NCBI GenBank assembly: GCA_030180135.1
Contig: CM058235.1
Location: 93,987,006 to 94,051,005 of the forward strand
Length of the DNA stretch: 64,000 bases
Origin: Orychophragmus violaceus
Lineage: Eukaryota > Streptophyta > Magnoliopsida > Brassicales > Brassicaceae
Reading direction: 5' to 3'
A program made the translations under genes and the position numbers. This document shows positions 32,773 through 43,884 of the stretch, piece after piece. Below the pieces are notes generated by a model. The model searched no databases and was not told the DNA's origin. It saw only the letters and a program-made list of their open reading frames with translations. Position 1 is the stretch's first letter, and each line of letters starts with the position of its first letter.

Positions 32773-34260
32773 ACTAATTTATAGGTATAGTGTTTCCTTA
32801 AGTACCTTTATTTAAAATTAGAATTTTTTTTGTTCAATGTTTATTTTCTAGATTTTAATTTAAATTTATTGTACTTGATTTTTTTCCCCCTATTTTCATA
32901 GTTTTTTTTTGTTTTTCTTGGGAATACACAAGTTTTAAAATATTGATTATTTCACATCTTTATATTATCGTGTTTATTGATACGAAGAAATATAATTTAT
33001 ACTAAAACATAAGTTTTATTATTATTTATTTAACATCAAACCTATTGATGATGAACGTGAAAATGAAAGTATAATATTTTTGAAAGTATTTATATATAAG
33101 AAAATAATTATCGCGTATAAAATTCGTTACAAAAATTTGATGCAATTTCACAAGATAACATCAAAGTTTTTGATGCAATAATAAAGATTATTGATGAACT
33201 TTAAAATGATTTTGATTTTAAGAAGAAAAAAAACAACAACATTAGATGCATATATTAGTGAGTTATCTTAGATATTTTATATTTTCATTAGTTTTGTATG
33301 CTATTAAATAATTTATGGTACATTTATAAGATTATATATTTATATATAATTTCAAAAATATTATTTTATTATTTTTCAGAATTGTTTGATATTTTGAACC
33401 AACTTAATTCAAAACTGATAAAATTTATTAATTTATTATGATTATTAATTTATCGAATATTCATTTATAGAGTTATATTGTATGTGATTCATGACACTGA
33501 TCCACAAACCTTGAATATGTCATGGTTGGAGTTATGTGCTATATATATATGTAGACGTGTGTGAAAAAAGGGAATGATGATAGTTGATGTTAGTGGGAAA
33601 TAGCATGATGGTGTTACCATAAGAGTTTCTTAACAAATATATAAGGATACCCATCGAAATTGGTCCTTTTTCGGACAAAACGTGCCTTGTTTCTTCTTCT
33701 AATATTCCATTGCATCTCTAACTATAGACCATTTCATTTTACCCAAATTTTAGACACTGTACCAACATATTATAATGTGAAATAGGCTATGTATGCGTTA
33801 CGATTGAGTCTTTGAGCATTCCATATAAAGATAGCGATATTATGAAAGCCGAGTTCAAAAATAATAATCGAGATATTATAGTATATATCTGCATAAAATG
33901 CGAGAGGTTACTAATTCTTAGATGGAAATTCTAGGAACAAGTAAAGAATAACAATTGTGCAAAAAAGTAACGAAAAACAATTTTTAAAGGAATAATATAG
34001 AAATATAGCAGTGTTTTTTTTTTTTTCCAAATTTGAAGAAAATGACACAATTATTGAAACTGATGTTCCATCAAAAATTGTGGTTCACCATCTTTGGTTT
34101 TTAGTGGAACACAACTAAACACAAAAGATTGCTAAATCACTATATATCACAATTAGTTTTGAATTATTAACTTATTTATTTTGATACGATATCAAATTGT
34201 GATATATATTTGAAAGTAAGAAATACTAGAGTTTTGTTTGGTAATATATTAAATTTTATA
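32533..34260. other. AT-rich intergenic DNA with TA microsatellites, no gene seen
   Basis: Mostly poly-A, poly-T and TA-rich sequence. Long TA runs occur at about 32697-32772. No coding region or RNA gene was recognised. Confidence 0.45.
32697..32772. repeat. TA microsatellite
   Basis: Two or three TA runs are separated by a short A/G-rich segment (ACAAAAAAAAGAG) and by one G. Confidence 0.9.
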
Positions 34261-35028
34261 CTGCTTTTAAATTTTCAGCATAGATTATAGAGATAACTAA
34301 TAAGACAAAGAGATCAAAACTACAAACAAAACTATGTTACAACACAAACAAGAAATTAGATTTAAAAACGACAGTCTAGACCCACGTTTAAGCAAACCGA
34401 GAAACTTCTCCGACAAAGAAACGCTGATTCCAAACAAGTTCAGTAATTTGTGATGTTGCCACAGTTTCAAAGAATTTGAGCCCTCATCGTTGATGCCACA
34501 AGCAACTCTTACCCGAAACCAGTCATCAAACCTCGAATGTAGAAGCACTTACAGCTTCTCCTACGACAAACAAAAATGGAACCACTTCAAAGGATTACCG
34601 AACATCGGCAGCACGAAGGCCTATACAGATAGCTAAAGAAGCCGCATCCGGCCGTTATTCTCGAGCTGCAAAGCTAATAGACTCTCCCACGATAGCACAA
34701 TATTCTCCGAAACAGGACCGCCACCTCTATTCAACACATATTCACCACCGTAGTTAAATTGGAGTATTCCCCATCCAAGTTGAGCCACTCCAATATCCGC
34801 CCAAGAAAGCCAAAAAACAAACAAACACCGGAGTATGCAAAAGGATCCACACTAGAAGCCAAAACAGACCATATAAGAAAACGACACATAAACAAAAATG
34901 AGAAAGATCTCTAAACATCCCCATTTCCTGAAGAAAATCCGCAATCCATCACCAGTGGACCTCACACAAAACTTAGCCAACGCGTTAGACCTCCACCCTA
35001 GTCGTAAACCACTGATAGAGAAGAAGTG
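34261..35028 (-). other. Degenerate coding-like block, unidentified
   Basis: Three successive minus-strand frames (about 34297-34548, 34633-34824, 34852-35034) have codon-like composition and Trp/Gly-rich stretches but no motif I can name. It ends where the Tat-like LTR begins. A decayed retroelement fragment is possible. Confidence 0.3.
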
Positions 35029-35033
35029 AGCCA

Positions 35034-35432
35034 TGTTGTTACGAGATTACGATCAGATCCGAAAGAGTCAGAGTAGTGATCAAAAGGGTCCGAATCAACA
35101 AGGAAAGAAAGATTAAAAGTTTGGTCGAAAGCTCTTTGTTAGTAATGAATAGGCCGAGACCGAACAATGAACAATATTATGAGGTGATAGATCGTCGATG
35201 GACGAGCTCCCTAAAGATTGCTTGGGCTCGTCGTTTTATAAGTGTTGCTCGAAGCCTCGCAAGTTACAAGATACCGTGAAATGAATAATGAAGGGTCTAT
35301 TTATAGTAAAAGTGGTCAACCTTCCAACTGAGTTGTTGACTCCTTATCGGGCTTTTACTTTTTGGGCCGAATATTTTTGATGAGGTGGATGATTTCAAAG
35401 CTTATGGATGGGTACTAAACCTATATCTAACA
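35034..35432 (-). repeat. 3' LTR of the Tat-like element
   Basis: 399 bp, from TGTTGTTACGAG to CTATATCTAACA on the plus strand. It shares with the right LTR long blocks such as TGATCAAAAGGGTCCGAATC and CTATTTATAGTAAAAGTGGT. Left flank AGCCA; the matching right flank cannot be tested because the right LTR is followed by more element sequence. Confidence 0.85.
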
Positions 35433-35834
35433 ATTAGTCCCTCCCCAGTTCGTAGGTCTTCGGCTCGGGTCGGTGTCAGCAAATTTTGTTTGAATTTTTA
35501 AGTTATGTAGAAATCTGTCAGCTTGTATTCCTTGTTCGGCTTCTACATTCTGTCGACCCTTTAGACACGTGTCACAATGTTCTTGGGGAGACAAAAAGAG
35601 TCGAAAACCGTACAAATGAGAATATTGCATATTTTCTGTGACGTCATAAACATGCAACCGTCGAATCTCAGGAGTCGTGCAGGGGCAATGATTGTGTTCC
35701 TTGGTAATTGCCAAAATTTCTGCCCTAAAAACCTTTGTCTGAGTTCTCTTCTTCCCATTTTGGGCTGCCATGTTTTTCTCTTTCTTGCGTCCTTCTTTCT
35801 CTTTTGGATTTGTCTTTGATTTCTGACTTTTTTT

Positions 35835-37021
35835 ATGGAGGCGATAAGTGCCGAGTTCAATTATACACAGTCTTATGTTCTGAAATCCGCTGATGAAACA
35901 GTTGAATCTGGGGTCGTTGAAGAGGAATTGGTGCCCATGAATCGCATATTCGTTTTGACATTCCAAAGTATCAGATCGGTGGTCCAGGTTTTGATCAAGA
36001 CAAATCTTTGTTGGCAGATGAAAATGAAGTTTATGAGCCAGGTCATCGAAGAACTTGTTTCGAACGGGTTGCCGAAGCGGAAGAAAAGGAAGCAAGAGAA
36101 AACAAAGGTTGAAAAAGTGACAAAGATGAAAATCATGGTGACCCGCGAGCTTCAGAAATCCTCGTTTAAACATGAGACTTTGACCAAAATAAAGCGGGTT
36201 CATACCTGTCGTTTGGTCTTGTGATCCGTCTTTCGACTGCGGATGAAAGACTATGGTCGGTTCCTGACGGATGGATTTATCTTTATGATTGCTGGGTTGT
36301 TAATTGTTATCTCTGGTTTCCTCTCATCAAGCTCCTTGTTGGCTATTGTGAGCAGCGCAAAATTTCTCTTTCCCAATTTTGTGAGCTGTTGAAGGGGGAA
36401 TTGATATGACTTTTCGCTTATTTGATGAGGCGATGAGGATTTCGACTAACAGGGCGACCTTCGGGACGAGGTATGTCACAAAAAAGAATTGATATGGCCT
36501 TAAGCTTGTTTCTAGGGCGGAGAGTAAAATAACTAATTAGAAGAATCAATACTTTTTGTGAAGATTAATGATGCGTCAGCTCATGATGAAAATAGGTCGT
36601 ACCCGTCGTCGTGGAATTACGATCATGGTACAGTCATCACTTTCCCTTTTCCTCTTTTTTTTGTTGTTGTTGTTAGATGTCTTATACTTCCTTCTCCCCC
36701 GCCCCTTTTTTAAGATCATCACTCATTCAAAGTTCCAGATGGGAGGATTCATATGGTACAATCATCACTTTCTCTGGATTTGAAGAGGTTGATCGCACTT
36801 GGTACTTTGAAATGGCCCAAAGTTCATGATGGGAGGATTCATATGAGTTTTCCTGTATAGACGCTAGGGTGGCTACTTGGGAGCTTAAGATGAGTGGACA
36901 TTTAAAAGGAAGAAAGAAGTCTTCCTTAGGAAATCCTAATTGTTTTGTTTCGGAAATCGAAGACACATGGCGAGCTGATGTTGATGTTTCTTCTTGTGCC
37001 GAGGGTGTTAACGATCCAATG
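35835..37021 (+). pseudogene. Extra antisense ORF of the Tat-like element, first part (Transposase_28-like)
   Basis: Plus-strand frames run opposite to pol. The clearest segment (36221-36409) reads SVPDGWIYLYDCWVVNCYLW, then FPLIKLLVGYCEQRKISLSQ. This pattern (PxGx-Y, W/F, FPL, then a Leu-rich stretch and LSQ) resembles the plant family called putative gypsy type transposon (Pfam Transposase_28). Upstream a Lys-rich stretch lies near 36075-36120. Stops and frameshifts interrupt it. It runs into the nested insertion at 37022 and resumes in the same frame at 42055. The protein's function is not known. Confidence 0.6.
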
Positions 37022-37500
37022 TGATATAAGATCCGATGTGGATAGTTGTTTGGGTCGCCCAGCTGGTCGAAGACGCTCTCTGGTTGATCCGTGGTTGATG
37101 GTCGAATGGGAAAAGCTTGCTAGCCGAAGGCGCTCTCAAGGCTTCTCAATGGATGGTTAGATGATAATGATAGGAACGTTTAAGCTCTGATACCAAATGA
37201 TGTAAGATCGGAGGTGGATAGTTGTTTGGATCGTCCAGCTGGTCGGAGACGCTCTCTGGTTGATCCGGGGTCGATGATTGAATGGAAAAAGCTTGCTGGC
37301 CGAAGGCGCTCTCAAGGCTTCTCGATGGATGGAAATGGAATAGATGATGGATCGAAGAACGCCACTCAAAGGTGTGAAAGCCTTTGTGATAAGCTCGAGA
37401 ATCTAAACCTTAGTGAATCCACACATAAGACATAAATTCATAATGTTTTCTAAGAAGGGGAATCCACACAACTTAGAGAAACAAAGAACAAAGCATAAAA
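37022..37500 (-). repeat. Two partial LTR copies around a 43-bp remnant
   Basis: 37022-37155 and 37199 onward share GTGGATAGTTGTTTGG, GACGCTCTCTGGTTGATCCG and GGCGCTCTCAAGGCTTCTC. The gap holds AAGCTCTGATACCAAA, the complement of the initiator-Met primer site, so it is what is left of an internal region. Confidence 0.8.
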
Positions 37501-37503
37501 GCT

Positions 37504-38214
37504 TTAGAAGAGAGAACTCTTATTATTCCAAAAATTTCTATGGAAATGGACAGGAACATACCTTCGCCTTAACTGGAACTTCATGTCAGTCCACGTAGCG
37601 ATCGGTTCGTACCGATGGCGCCTTCGTTCCGCAGCGTCCCGGTCCCACCATGATAGTGCATGTCCTGTGAACTGAGCCACTGCTAAAGATATCTTCCTGG
37701 CTTCGGGATATCCGTAATGGTCGAAGATGTGCTCCATCCTCCGCTCCCAGTCTAGATATGCCTCCGGGTCCACTTTTCCTGCAAAAGTAGGCGGCTTTAA
37801 TTTGATATCATTAGGATAAGGACGATGTACCTCTTGTTCTCGTATGCGTCCACGGTGATTAGGATCACGCTGGTATGGAGGTCGTGGTCCGTGACGTCGG
37901 TCCTCAAACTCATCCGTATCGTCGTCCGTATCGTCCTGTCGGACGTCCTGGAAGCGTCCGGGTCGTTCTACTAGTCCACGGTACTGTACTGGTCGACGCT
38001 GATGATCGTTCTGGAGATGTGGCGCCTCTAGTCCGTGCTGATGCTCTCCTGGCCGAGGCTGAAAGGCACCAGGCCGAGATTGTTGTTCGTCCAGCCGCGG
38101 CTGATGTCCACCGGGACGTTCCAAACGGTCCAGTCGGGCTCCGATCGTCTGGATAGCAGCTAAGATCTGAGTGAGGTCAGTGGGAACGCCTTGCTGGTTT
38201 AATTCTTCGGCCAT
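37504..38214 (-). pseudogene. Chromovirus gag, truncated
   Basis: Starts MAEELNQQGVPTDLTQILAA, has a Pro/Arg/Gln-rich middle, then the gag core IKLKPPTFAGKVDPEAYLDW and TGHALSWWDRDAAERRRH, ending in KFQLRRRYVPVHFHR. After that the frame runs about 10 codons into LTR sequence, showing a deletion that fused gag to the LTR at about 37540. About 225 codons of authentic gag remain. Confidence 0.85.
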
Positions 38215-38386
38215 TATTCTCTGCGCACTTAAACAAACAGATCAAACGCACCAAAGAAAGAAAAAAAAAATAAAAATAAAAGAAACTAATACAAAAAATA
38301 AGAAAAGAAAAAGAAATAAATAAAAAGAAAATAAAACAGGATCTGATCGGAAAAAAATTTCAATTTTTTTTAATGTCAACTAAAAA

Positions 38387-38830
38387 GGAAATATGGATAA
38401 CCAAGCAATTAGCTTATTAAACCAAATTTTTACTAACCCATAACAAACCGTGCTCAACAACACAAGAAAACCCTAACGCAAGCTAATGTGCGGCCGCTTT
38501 CTAACATTAACCAATTTTTTTTTTTTAGCCTTTGATGAATGCAACAAGAGCAGTACACAACAAATGCAACAGACAACGATCACGTGCAAGGCAATGAATC
38601 AGATACAATCGCACACAGCCCTAGCGAACAGTTCTATTCAGATCTTTTTTTTTGATTTTCAGCTAATGAAAGCTACGAAACAAAGGTTAAGCACAATGAA
38701 TAGCAGTAAAACAGGAACAAAAAGAACAAGAACAAACCGATTCAGATTTTTTTTTTTAGTTTATGAAAGCAACACGCAGGAATAACATAAGCAAAATAAA
38801 ATAATTTTTATGGTTTTTTTTTTGTTTTAT
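38387..38830 (-). repeat. Gypsy leader, copy A
   Basis: Nearly identical to 41444-41868 (shared GGAAATATGGATAACCAAGC, TGCGGCCGCTTTCTAACAT, CACGTGCAAGGCAATGAATC). It lies between the gag start and the LTR at 38917, its normal place. Confidence 0.85.
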
Positions 38831-38916
38831 AAAGAAGCAAACAATAAAGATAAACAAAAAGTGTAAAGAGAAGATGTAACCGGATGGTGTCACGAGCCAA
38901 AGCTCTGATAGCAGAT

Positions 38917-39400
38917 GATGTGAGATGCTATGGAGGCGTGATGAGTGATGAACGAATGGAACGAGAAGCTGGCCGATGGCACTCTCTTCTCGTCAAGGGA
39001 TGATCGGATGATGATTGATGAACTACTGATATGTAAGAACGCTAGAGATAACTGAGGCAGCAAGCAAAAGCCAAGAGATCCGCTCATCTAAGGGGCATCC
39101 ACACGAAGAGAGAGAGATCGAGAAAGCCTTTAGAGTTTCTTTTTCTTGGTTTAAACTTGCTTAGTGTTTTCATTAATCAGAAAAAGAGTTTTATGACTTA
39201 CAAGATGGACCAGAAAACTAATGGGCCATCGAAAATTAACCAAAGAAAACAAAGACATAAAAGAAATAGAGAAAAAACCAAAAATGGAAAGTCTGGTCGC
39301 AAAAGAAGAGAGGAGGCCGGTCTGACTCTCTAATGAATGGGCCTCGGATCACCTCGTTAAAAACCTTGTGAAGAAAACCCATTTGGGACAAAACTTCACA
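38917..39400 (-). repeat. LTR shared by the two halves of the nested gypsy
   Basis: Left edge TGATGTGAGATGC is adjacent to AAAGCTCTGATAGCAGA, a damaged initiator-Met primer site. The right edge is set only approximately, before the end of pol. It serves as 3' LTR to the integrase on its right and as 5' LTR to the gag on its left. Confidence 0.65.
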
Positions 39401-39420
39401 TGGGAAAAAGAGTATGATCT

Positions 39421-40690
39421 TTATCCCAGAGGCAGACCGGTCAAAGAATCATCTGGCTCGATGCAGAAGTTCATGGTCGGTCCGTGCGTCCGGAGTATGG
39501 GCCAGGGCGTGGTCTGATCAAATAGGCCGCTAGCTTCAATGTGGATCATCCTCCGGGCCAACTGGTTCAGGACAGGTTGTCCTTGGTCGAGATGGTCTAG
39601 CTGGGTCTTGATGTCTTCTAGGCTTGTCCCCGAGATCATCTGCTCCATGGCATTGTTGAACTCGGCCTGTATCTGTCGCTATCCCGAGCGCGTCCTTGGT
39701 ACATCTCGCATGATCGGAAACAGGTCGGTCAGCTTCTTGGTAGAGCCTGGTCTGTCTTGTTCGTCCAACTCAGTGTAGGCCAAGCTGATTCCCTCCCTCT
39801 TAAAGAGGTTCTGGCCTCAGAACAGTATCACCTGCACAATAAGGAGACAAATCAGCAACATTAAAACTCGACGATATGCTCATATCACCTGGGAGTTCCA
39901 ATTGGTAGGCGTTGTCGTTGATCTTCTTTAGGACCCGGAATGGTCCATCTCCTCGTGGAGCAAGCTTGGACTTCCTCTTGTTTCTGAACCGTTCGGGTCG
40001 CATGTGAACCCAAACCCAGTCGCCTGGCCTAATGTCAATCTCCTTCCTGTGTTTGTCGGCTTGCTTCTTGTACTGCTCCGTCCTCTTCTCGATGTTCTCC
40101 TTAACCGCCTGGTGTAGCTTGGCGAAGGCCTCAGCCTTGCGCTCTCCATCAAGATTGATGAACTCCAATGCTGGTAGTGTCTTCAGATCAAGTGGCGTAT
40201 CTGGCTTAAATCCATAAACAACCTCAAAAAGAGACATCTTAGTAGCAGAGTGTTTGGCACCATTATAAGCAAACTCAACAAAAGGAATGCAATCCATCCA
40301 GTGTGATAAATTTTTACCAACCGTGGCCCTTAAGAGGGCTGAGAGAGTCCGGTTCACGACCTCGGTCTGTCCATCAGTCTGTGGATGACAAGTGGTCGAG
40401 AACAGTAGCTTGGTACCAAGCTTCCTACACAACGTCCTCCAAAAGTGACCTAGGAAGGTCGGGTCACGGTCCGAGACGATGGTCTGTGGCAGTCCGTGCA
40501 ATCTGACCACTTCTTTGAAGAAGAGATCGGCTGTCTGGGTCGCATCATTCGTCTTAGAACACGGTATGAAGTGGGCCATCTTTGAAAACCGGTCGACCAC
40601 AACGAAGATCGCATCCTTGTTCCTGATCTTAGGCAAACCAAGCACACAATCCATAGAAATATCGACCCATGGTCGGTTAGGTATAGGCAA
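39421..40690 (-). pseudogene. Chromovirus integrase and pol C-terminus
   Basis: WVDISMDCVLGLPKIRNKD, FVVVDRFSKMAHFIPC, LHGLPQTIVSDRDPTFLGHF and CHPQTDGQTEVVNRTL form the integrase core, including the Asp residues. The C-terminal part has RPGDWVWVHMRPERF, DGPFRVLKKINDNAYQLELP and FNVADLSPY. The open frame 40690-39800 is uninterrupted (296 codons). The FNVADLSPY ending is typical of CRM/Galadriel-type chromoviruses (inference). Confidence 0.88.
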
Positions 40691-40771
40691 AGGTAAGTAA
40701 AGACTGTGAGGATGTGACCTGGAGTTAGACTTAAGGCATGTAATGCACTTGGAGCAGAAGCGCTCCGTGTC

Positions 40772-41431
40772 TCACTTCTGATGTGGCCAATAAAAGTGCT
40801 CTACTAGGACACTCAGGGTCTTGTCTACCCCAAAGTGTCCCATCAGTCCTCCTCCATGGGATTCTCGGATCAGGAGCTCCCTCATCGATCCCTGAGGAAT
40901 GCACAGCCGCTTGCCCCTGAACAGGAAACCGTTATGCAAGTAGAAAACTCCTTTCGGTTCTTTGCTACATTCCTGAAAAATTTCACCAAAATCAGGGTCA
41001 GTATCATAATCTTCTTTAATAAGTTCAAACCCCAAAACTTTGGCCTCCTTTCGAAGAGTATCTATTACTTGCTCAAGGTGCACCAGATGATCAGCAAAAC
41101 ATCGACTATAGATCAAAATATCATCGAAGTAAACAACGACAAACTTACTGATGTAGGCCCTTAAGACCTGGTTCATAAGGCGCATGAATGTACTGGGCGC
41201 ATTGGTAAGGCCAAATGGTATGACCAGCCACTCATAAAGGCCATGCTTAGTCTTAAAAGCCGTCTTCCACTCGTCGCCTTCCTTCATTCGAACCTGATGG
41301 TACCCACTGCGTAGATCGATCTTAGAGAACACGGTCGCTCCGTGTAGCTCGCCCAACATGTCGTCCAGCCGTGGTATGGGATGTCGGTATTTGATGGTGA
41401 TGTTGTTGATAACCCGTAACAAACCGTGCAA
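40772..41431 (-). pseudogene. Chromovirus RT fused in frame to the integrase zinc region, RNase H deleted
   Basis: The frame opens at NNITIKYRHPIPRLDDML. It includes FSKIDLRSGYHQVRM, LTNAPSTFMRLMNQVL and the catalytic FVVVYFDDILIYS. After VHLEQVIDTLRKE it passes directly to AKVLGFELIKEDYDTDPDF and then MGHFGVDKTL of the integrase N-terminus. About 250 residues of RT thumb and RNase H are missing, yet the frame stays open to 40772. Confidence 0.85.
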
Positions 41432-41443
41432 TTAACTATTGGT

Positions 41444-41868
41444 GGAAATATGGATAACCAAGCAATTAACTAATTAAACCAAATTTTTACTAACCCGTAA
41501 CAAACCGTGCTCAACAACACAAGAAAACCCTAACGCAAACTAATGTGCGGCCGCTTTCTAACATGAACCAAATTTTTTTTTTTTTTAGCCTTTGATGAAT
41601 GCAACAAGAGCAGTACACAACAAATGCAACAAACAACGATCACGTGCAAGGCAATGAATCAGATACAATCGCACACAGCCCTAGCGAACCGTTCTATTCA
41701 GATCCTTTTTTTTTCAGCTTATGAAAGCTACGAAACAAAGGTTAAGCACAACGAACAGGAACAAAAAAAACAAGAACAAAGCGATTCAGATTTTTTTTTT
41801 CAGTTTATGAAAGCAACACGCAGGAATAACAGAAGCAAAATAAAATAATTTTTATGGTTTTTTTTTTT
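41444..41868 (-). repeat. Gypsy leader, copy B, joined to RT
   Basis: A second copy of 38387-38830. Its lower edge abuts RT at 41431, so gag and protease were lost. The 19-bp run AACCCGTAACAAACCGTGC occurs both at the junction (41411-41429) and within the leader (41492-41510). Confidence 0.85.
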
Positions 41869-42054
41869 GGTGGAAGAAGACTAGTAATTTGATTTAGCTA
41901 ATTTTCTTCCTTTTATTTAAATGTAAATCATTGATTTTATTGAGAATCCTTGACTTTTTTTTATGAAGTTATGAGGATGACATTCTCATAATAACCCATG
42001 TATTGAAGACTTTGATTCATTCTAGTTTTTTTTTTTTGATATTGCATCACAATG

Positions 42055-43100
42055 GTTGCGGATATTCAGTCGGAATGGAATCCTAAAGGTCATTGCGTTT
42101 TTGAGGGCGAGCCCGCACTGGGATGCCTGAGTAAGGATGACCCGAATACCTTGGTTTTGATATCCATGAGCGAGGGAATGACTAAAACTCCCTTCGTGAG
42201 GTAGGCATTCATGATTGGTCGGTTGTTGAACTTTCATCGAAGAAGGGGAAGAAAAGGAGAAAAAGGTCTCCTGTGACTTTTCCGTTTGTTTCTCACGATG
42301 ATGGGAACGATGAAAGTGACTCGGTCCCAAAGAAGAAAAAGAAGAAAAAATCGGTTTGAGAGATTCGACCTCTGCTGCCGAGGTGCAGGTCGTGTTTTAA
42401 GTGAGCCACCGGTTCGTAAACATGGTGATTGAGGGGAACTCAAATACAGCATAACCAAAGCGGTCAATTATTCCTTTTGTTTTGAATACTCCAGGGTTAG
42501 CGCGATCGTTAATGATTCGAATGCGTGTGCGCGGCTTCTTCAGTCGGTTAGAACGATCGATTCTGGGTACAAGTTTTTGATGTTTTGAGGAAGATAGAGA
42601 TGCATTGCTTTCTGCTCAAACCATGAATATATCTGAATATGACAATCTTTGAGAACTTTGCGCCGACGAGGTCGCTCGATCGAGGGCTAAATTTTTCACA
42701 AGGTTGATGCTTATTTGTCGAAGATCCAAAAAACAAGGGAGGAGGAAGCTCGCTCTCAGGAGAAACTTCTGGAGTTGAACCTGGTTGTTTCTATTCTGGC
42801 ATCCTATCGTCTTATTTTTGGTGAAGGATTGGATGTTCCGGCGTCCAAGATTGTTCGATTGGTCGCTGATGAAAAGATCATGAGAGATGAGCTTTATTTG
42901 ATGGAGGATACTTAGTTGTTCGACGAGGATCTTCATATGACTCCTCTTGGTGAACATGGTCGTAAAAATAATTCCTTGGTGGACCGTCCTGTATGGGACG
43001 TGCATGGTTCAAACAAGGGGTTATATCTATAGCCGAAGCCGCGAGACGTCATAACGAGAAATTCGTCCTTCTAGAGAATCGAGCTTCCAAGGATTCTTAG
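42055..43100 (+). pseudogene. Extra antisense ORF of the Tat-like element, second part
   Basis: The frame interrupted at 37021 continues with VADIQSEWNPKGHCVFEGEP, then stops at 42202. Later in-frame islands include SRVSAIVNDSNACARLLQSV near 42495 and a charged, helix-prone stretch TREEEARSQEKLLELN near 42730. It fits the C-terminal coiled-coil-like part of such antisense ORFs. Function unknown. Confidence 0.5.
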
Positions 43101-43223
43101 TTCGTAGTTTTATTATCACTTTTCTCTTTGTTAGGAAATGTACGGGCGTTTCACCTTTTTATGTATATCGGGAATGCTCCTCCCCCTTCTTTTTTCAGTG
43201 GAATTTTTTCTATATTTTGGGTG

Positions 43224-43520
43224 CAGGCCTCAATGCGGCTTACCCCGTAAATGTTTCTTAGGTGCGAGAGGTTGTGCTCGGCTTATCCTGTAAACCACTT
43301 CTTTCTAGGTACGTATTTGCGTCCGTCTTATCCTGTGAATAACTATTAGGGGAGAGTACATGCTTGGCTTATCATGTAGTTCCTGTCGAGGTGCAGAATT
43401 GTTACCGGATTATCCTATTAATGGTTTTAGGTGCGAGTTCTACTCGGCTTATCCCGTAATTAAATAATCATTTTAGGTGCAAGTACGTGCTCTACTTATC
43501 CTATGAAAGTCTTTTAGAAA
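43224..43520. repeat. Degenerate minisatellite, unit about 40-48 bp
   Basis: Six or seven imperfect units share CGGCTTATCCYGTAA followed by AGGTGCGAG (for example near 43244, 43280, 43325, 43368, 43410, 43447, 43490). It lies between the end of integrase and the antisense ORF, the untranslated 3' part of the Tat-like element. Confidence 0.75.
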
Positions 43521-43884
43521 TGGATGTGCGAATGAATGTTCATCTTACTTTATTTGTTCGTTTAAAGACTTGTGCGGGACAGGGCCCAACTTAAGTCGTT
43601 CAATATTGATATCAATTTTGACGATGTGACACACGTGGTCTCTTGCATAATGTAACACGTTGTTTTTATCGATCATTTGGCCAGAATGTCGATGTAAGGT
43701 ATGGATATGTACTTTAGGAGGATTTTAAAGAAAATTTTATTGAAATACCTGAACTTTGAAAAAGGCTGCCTACATACCCTACGAGGAGGAATCAAGCCGA
43801 CCGTAGGTCACTTTACATATTAAGGGAGTAGCTTCAGCTAGTAGAGAGAGCTCAAATTTTTTTTGGGTCGCTGCCTTTTTAGTA

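Larger units (their letters stand above)
37022..42049 (-). mobile_element. Rearranged chromovirus-type gypsy nested in the Tat-like element
   Basis: Direct repeats CAATG flank it (37017-37021 and 42050-42054). Its ends are TGATATAAG and TTGCATCA, and the antisense Tat frame reads through if it is skipped. Inside, on the minus strand: a leader (41868-41444) fused to RT, integrase to 39421, an LTR (38917 to about 39400), a second copy of the leader (38830-38387), truncated gag (38214-37540) and partial LTR pieces (37500-37199 and 37155-37022). The arrangement implies at least one deletion and a recombination between two copies. Confidence 0.8.

Noticed and set aside
35427..36203. 258-codon minus ORF as a gene or pol exon
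   Set aside because: It lies opposite the antisense Transposase_28-like frame, begins in non-coding sequence next to the LTR and has no domain.
37875..38156. 93-codon plus ORF
   Set aside because: It is the complement of the gag coding frame of the nested gypsy, which shows clear gag motifs on the minus strand.
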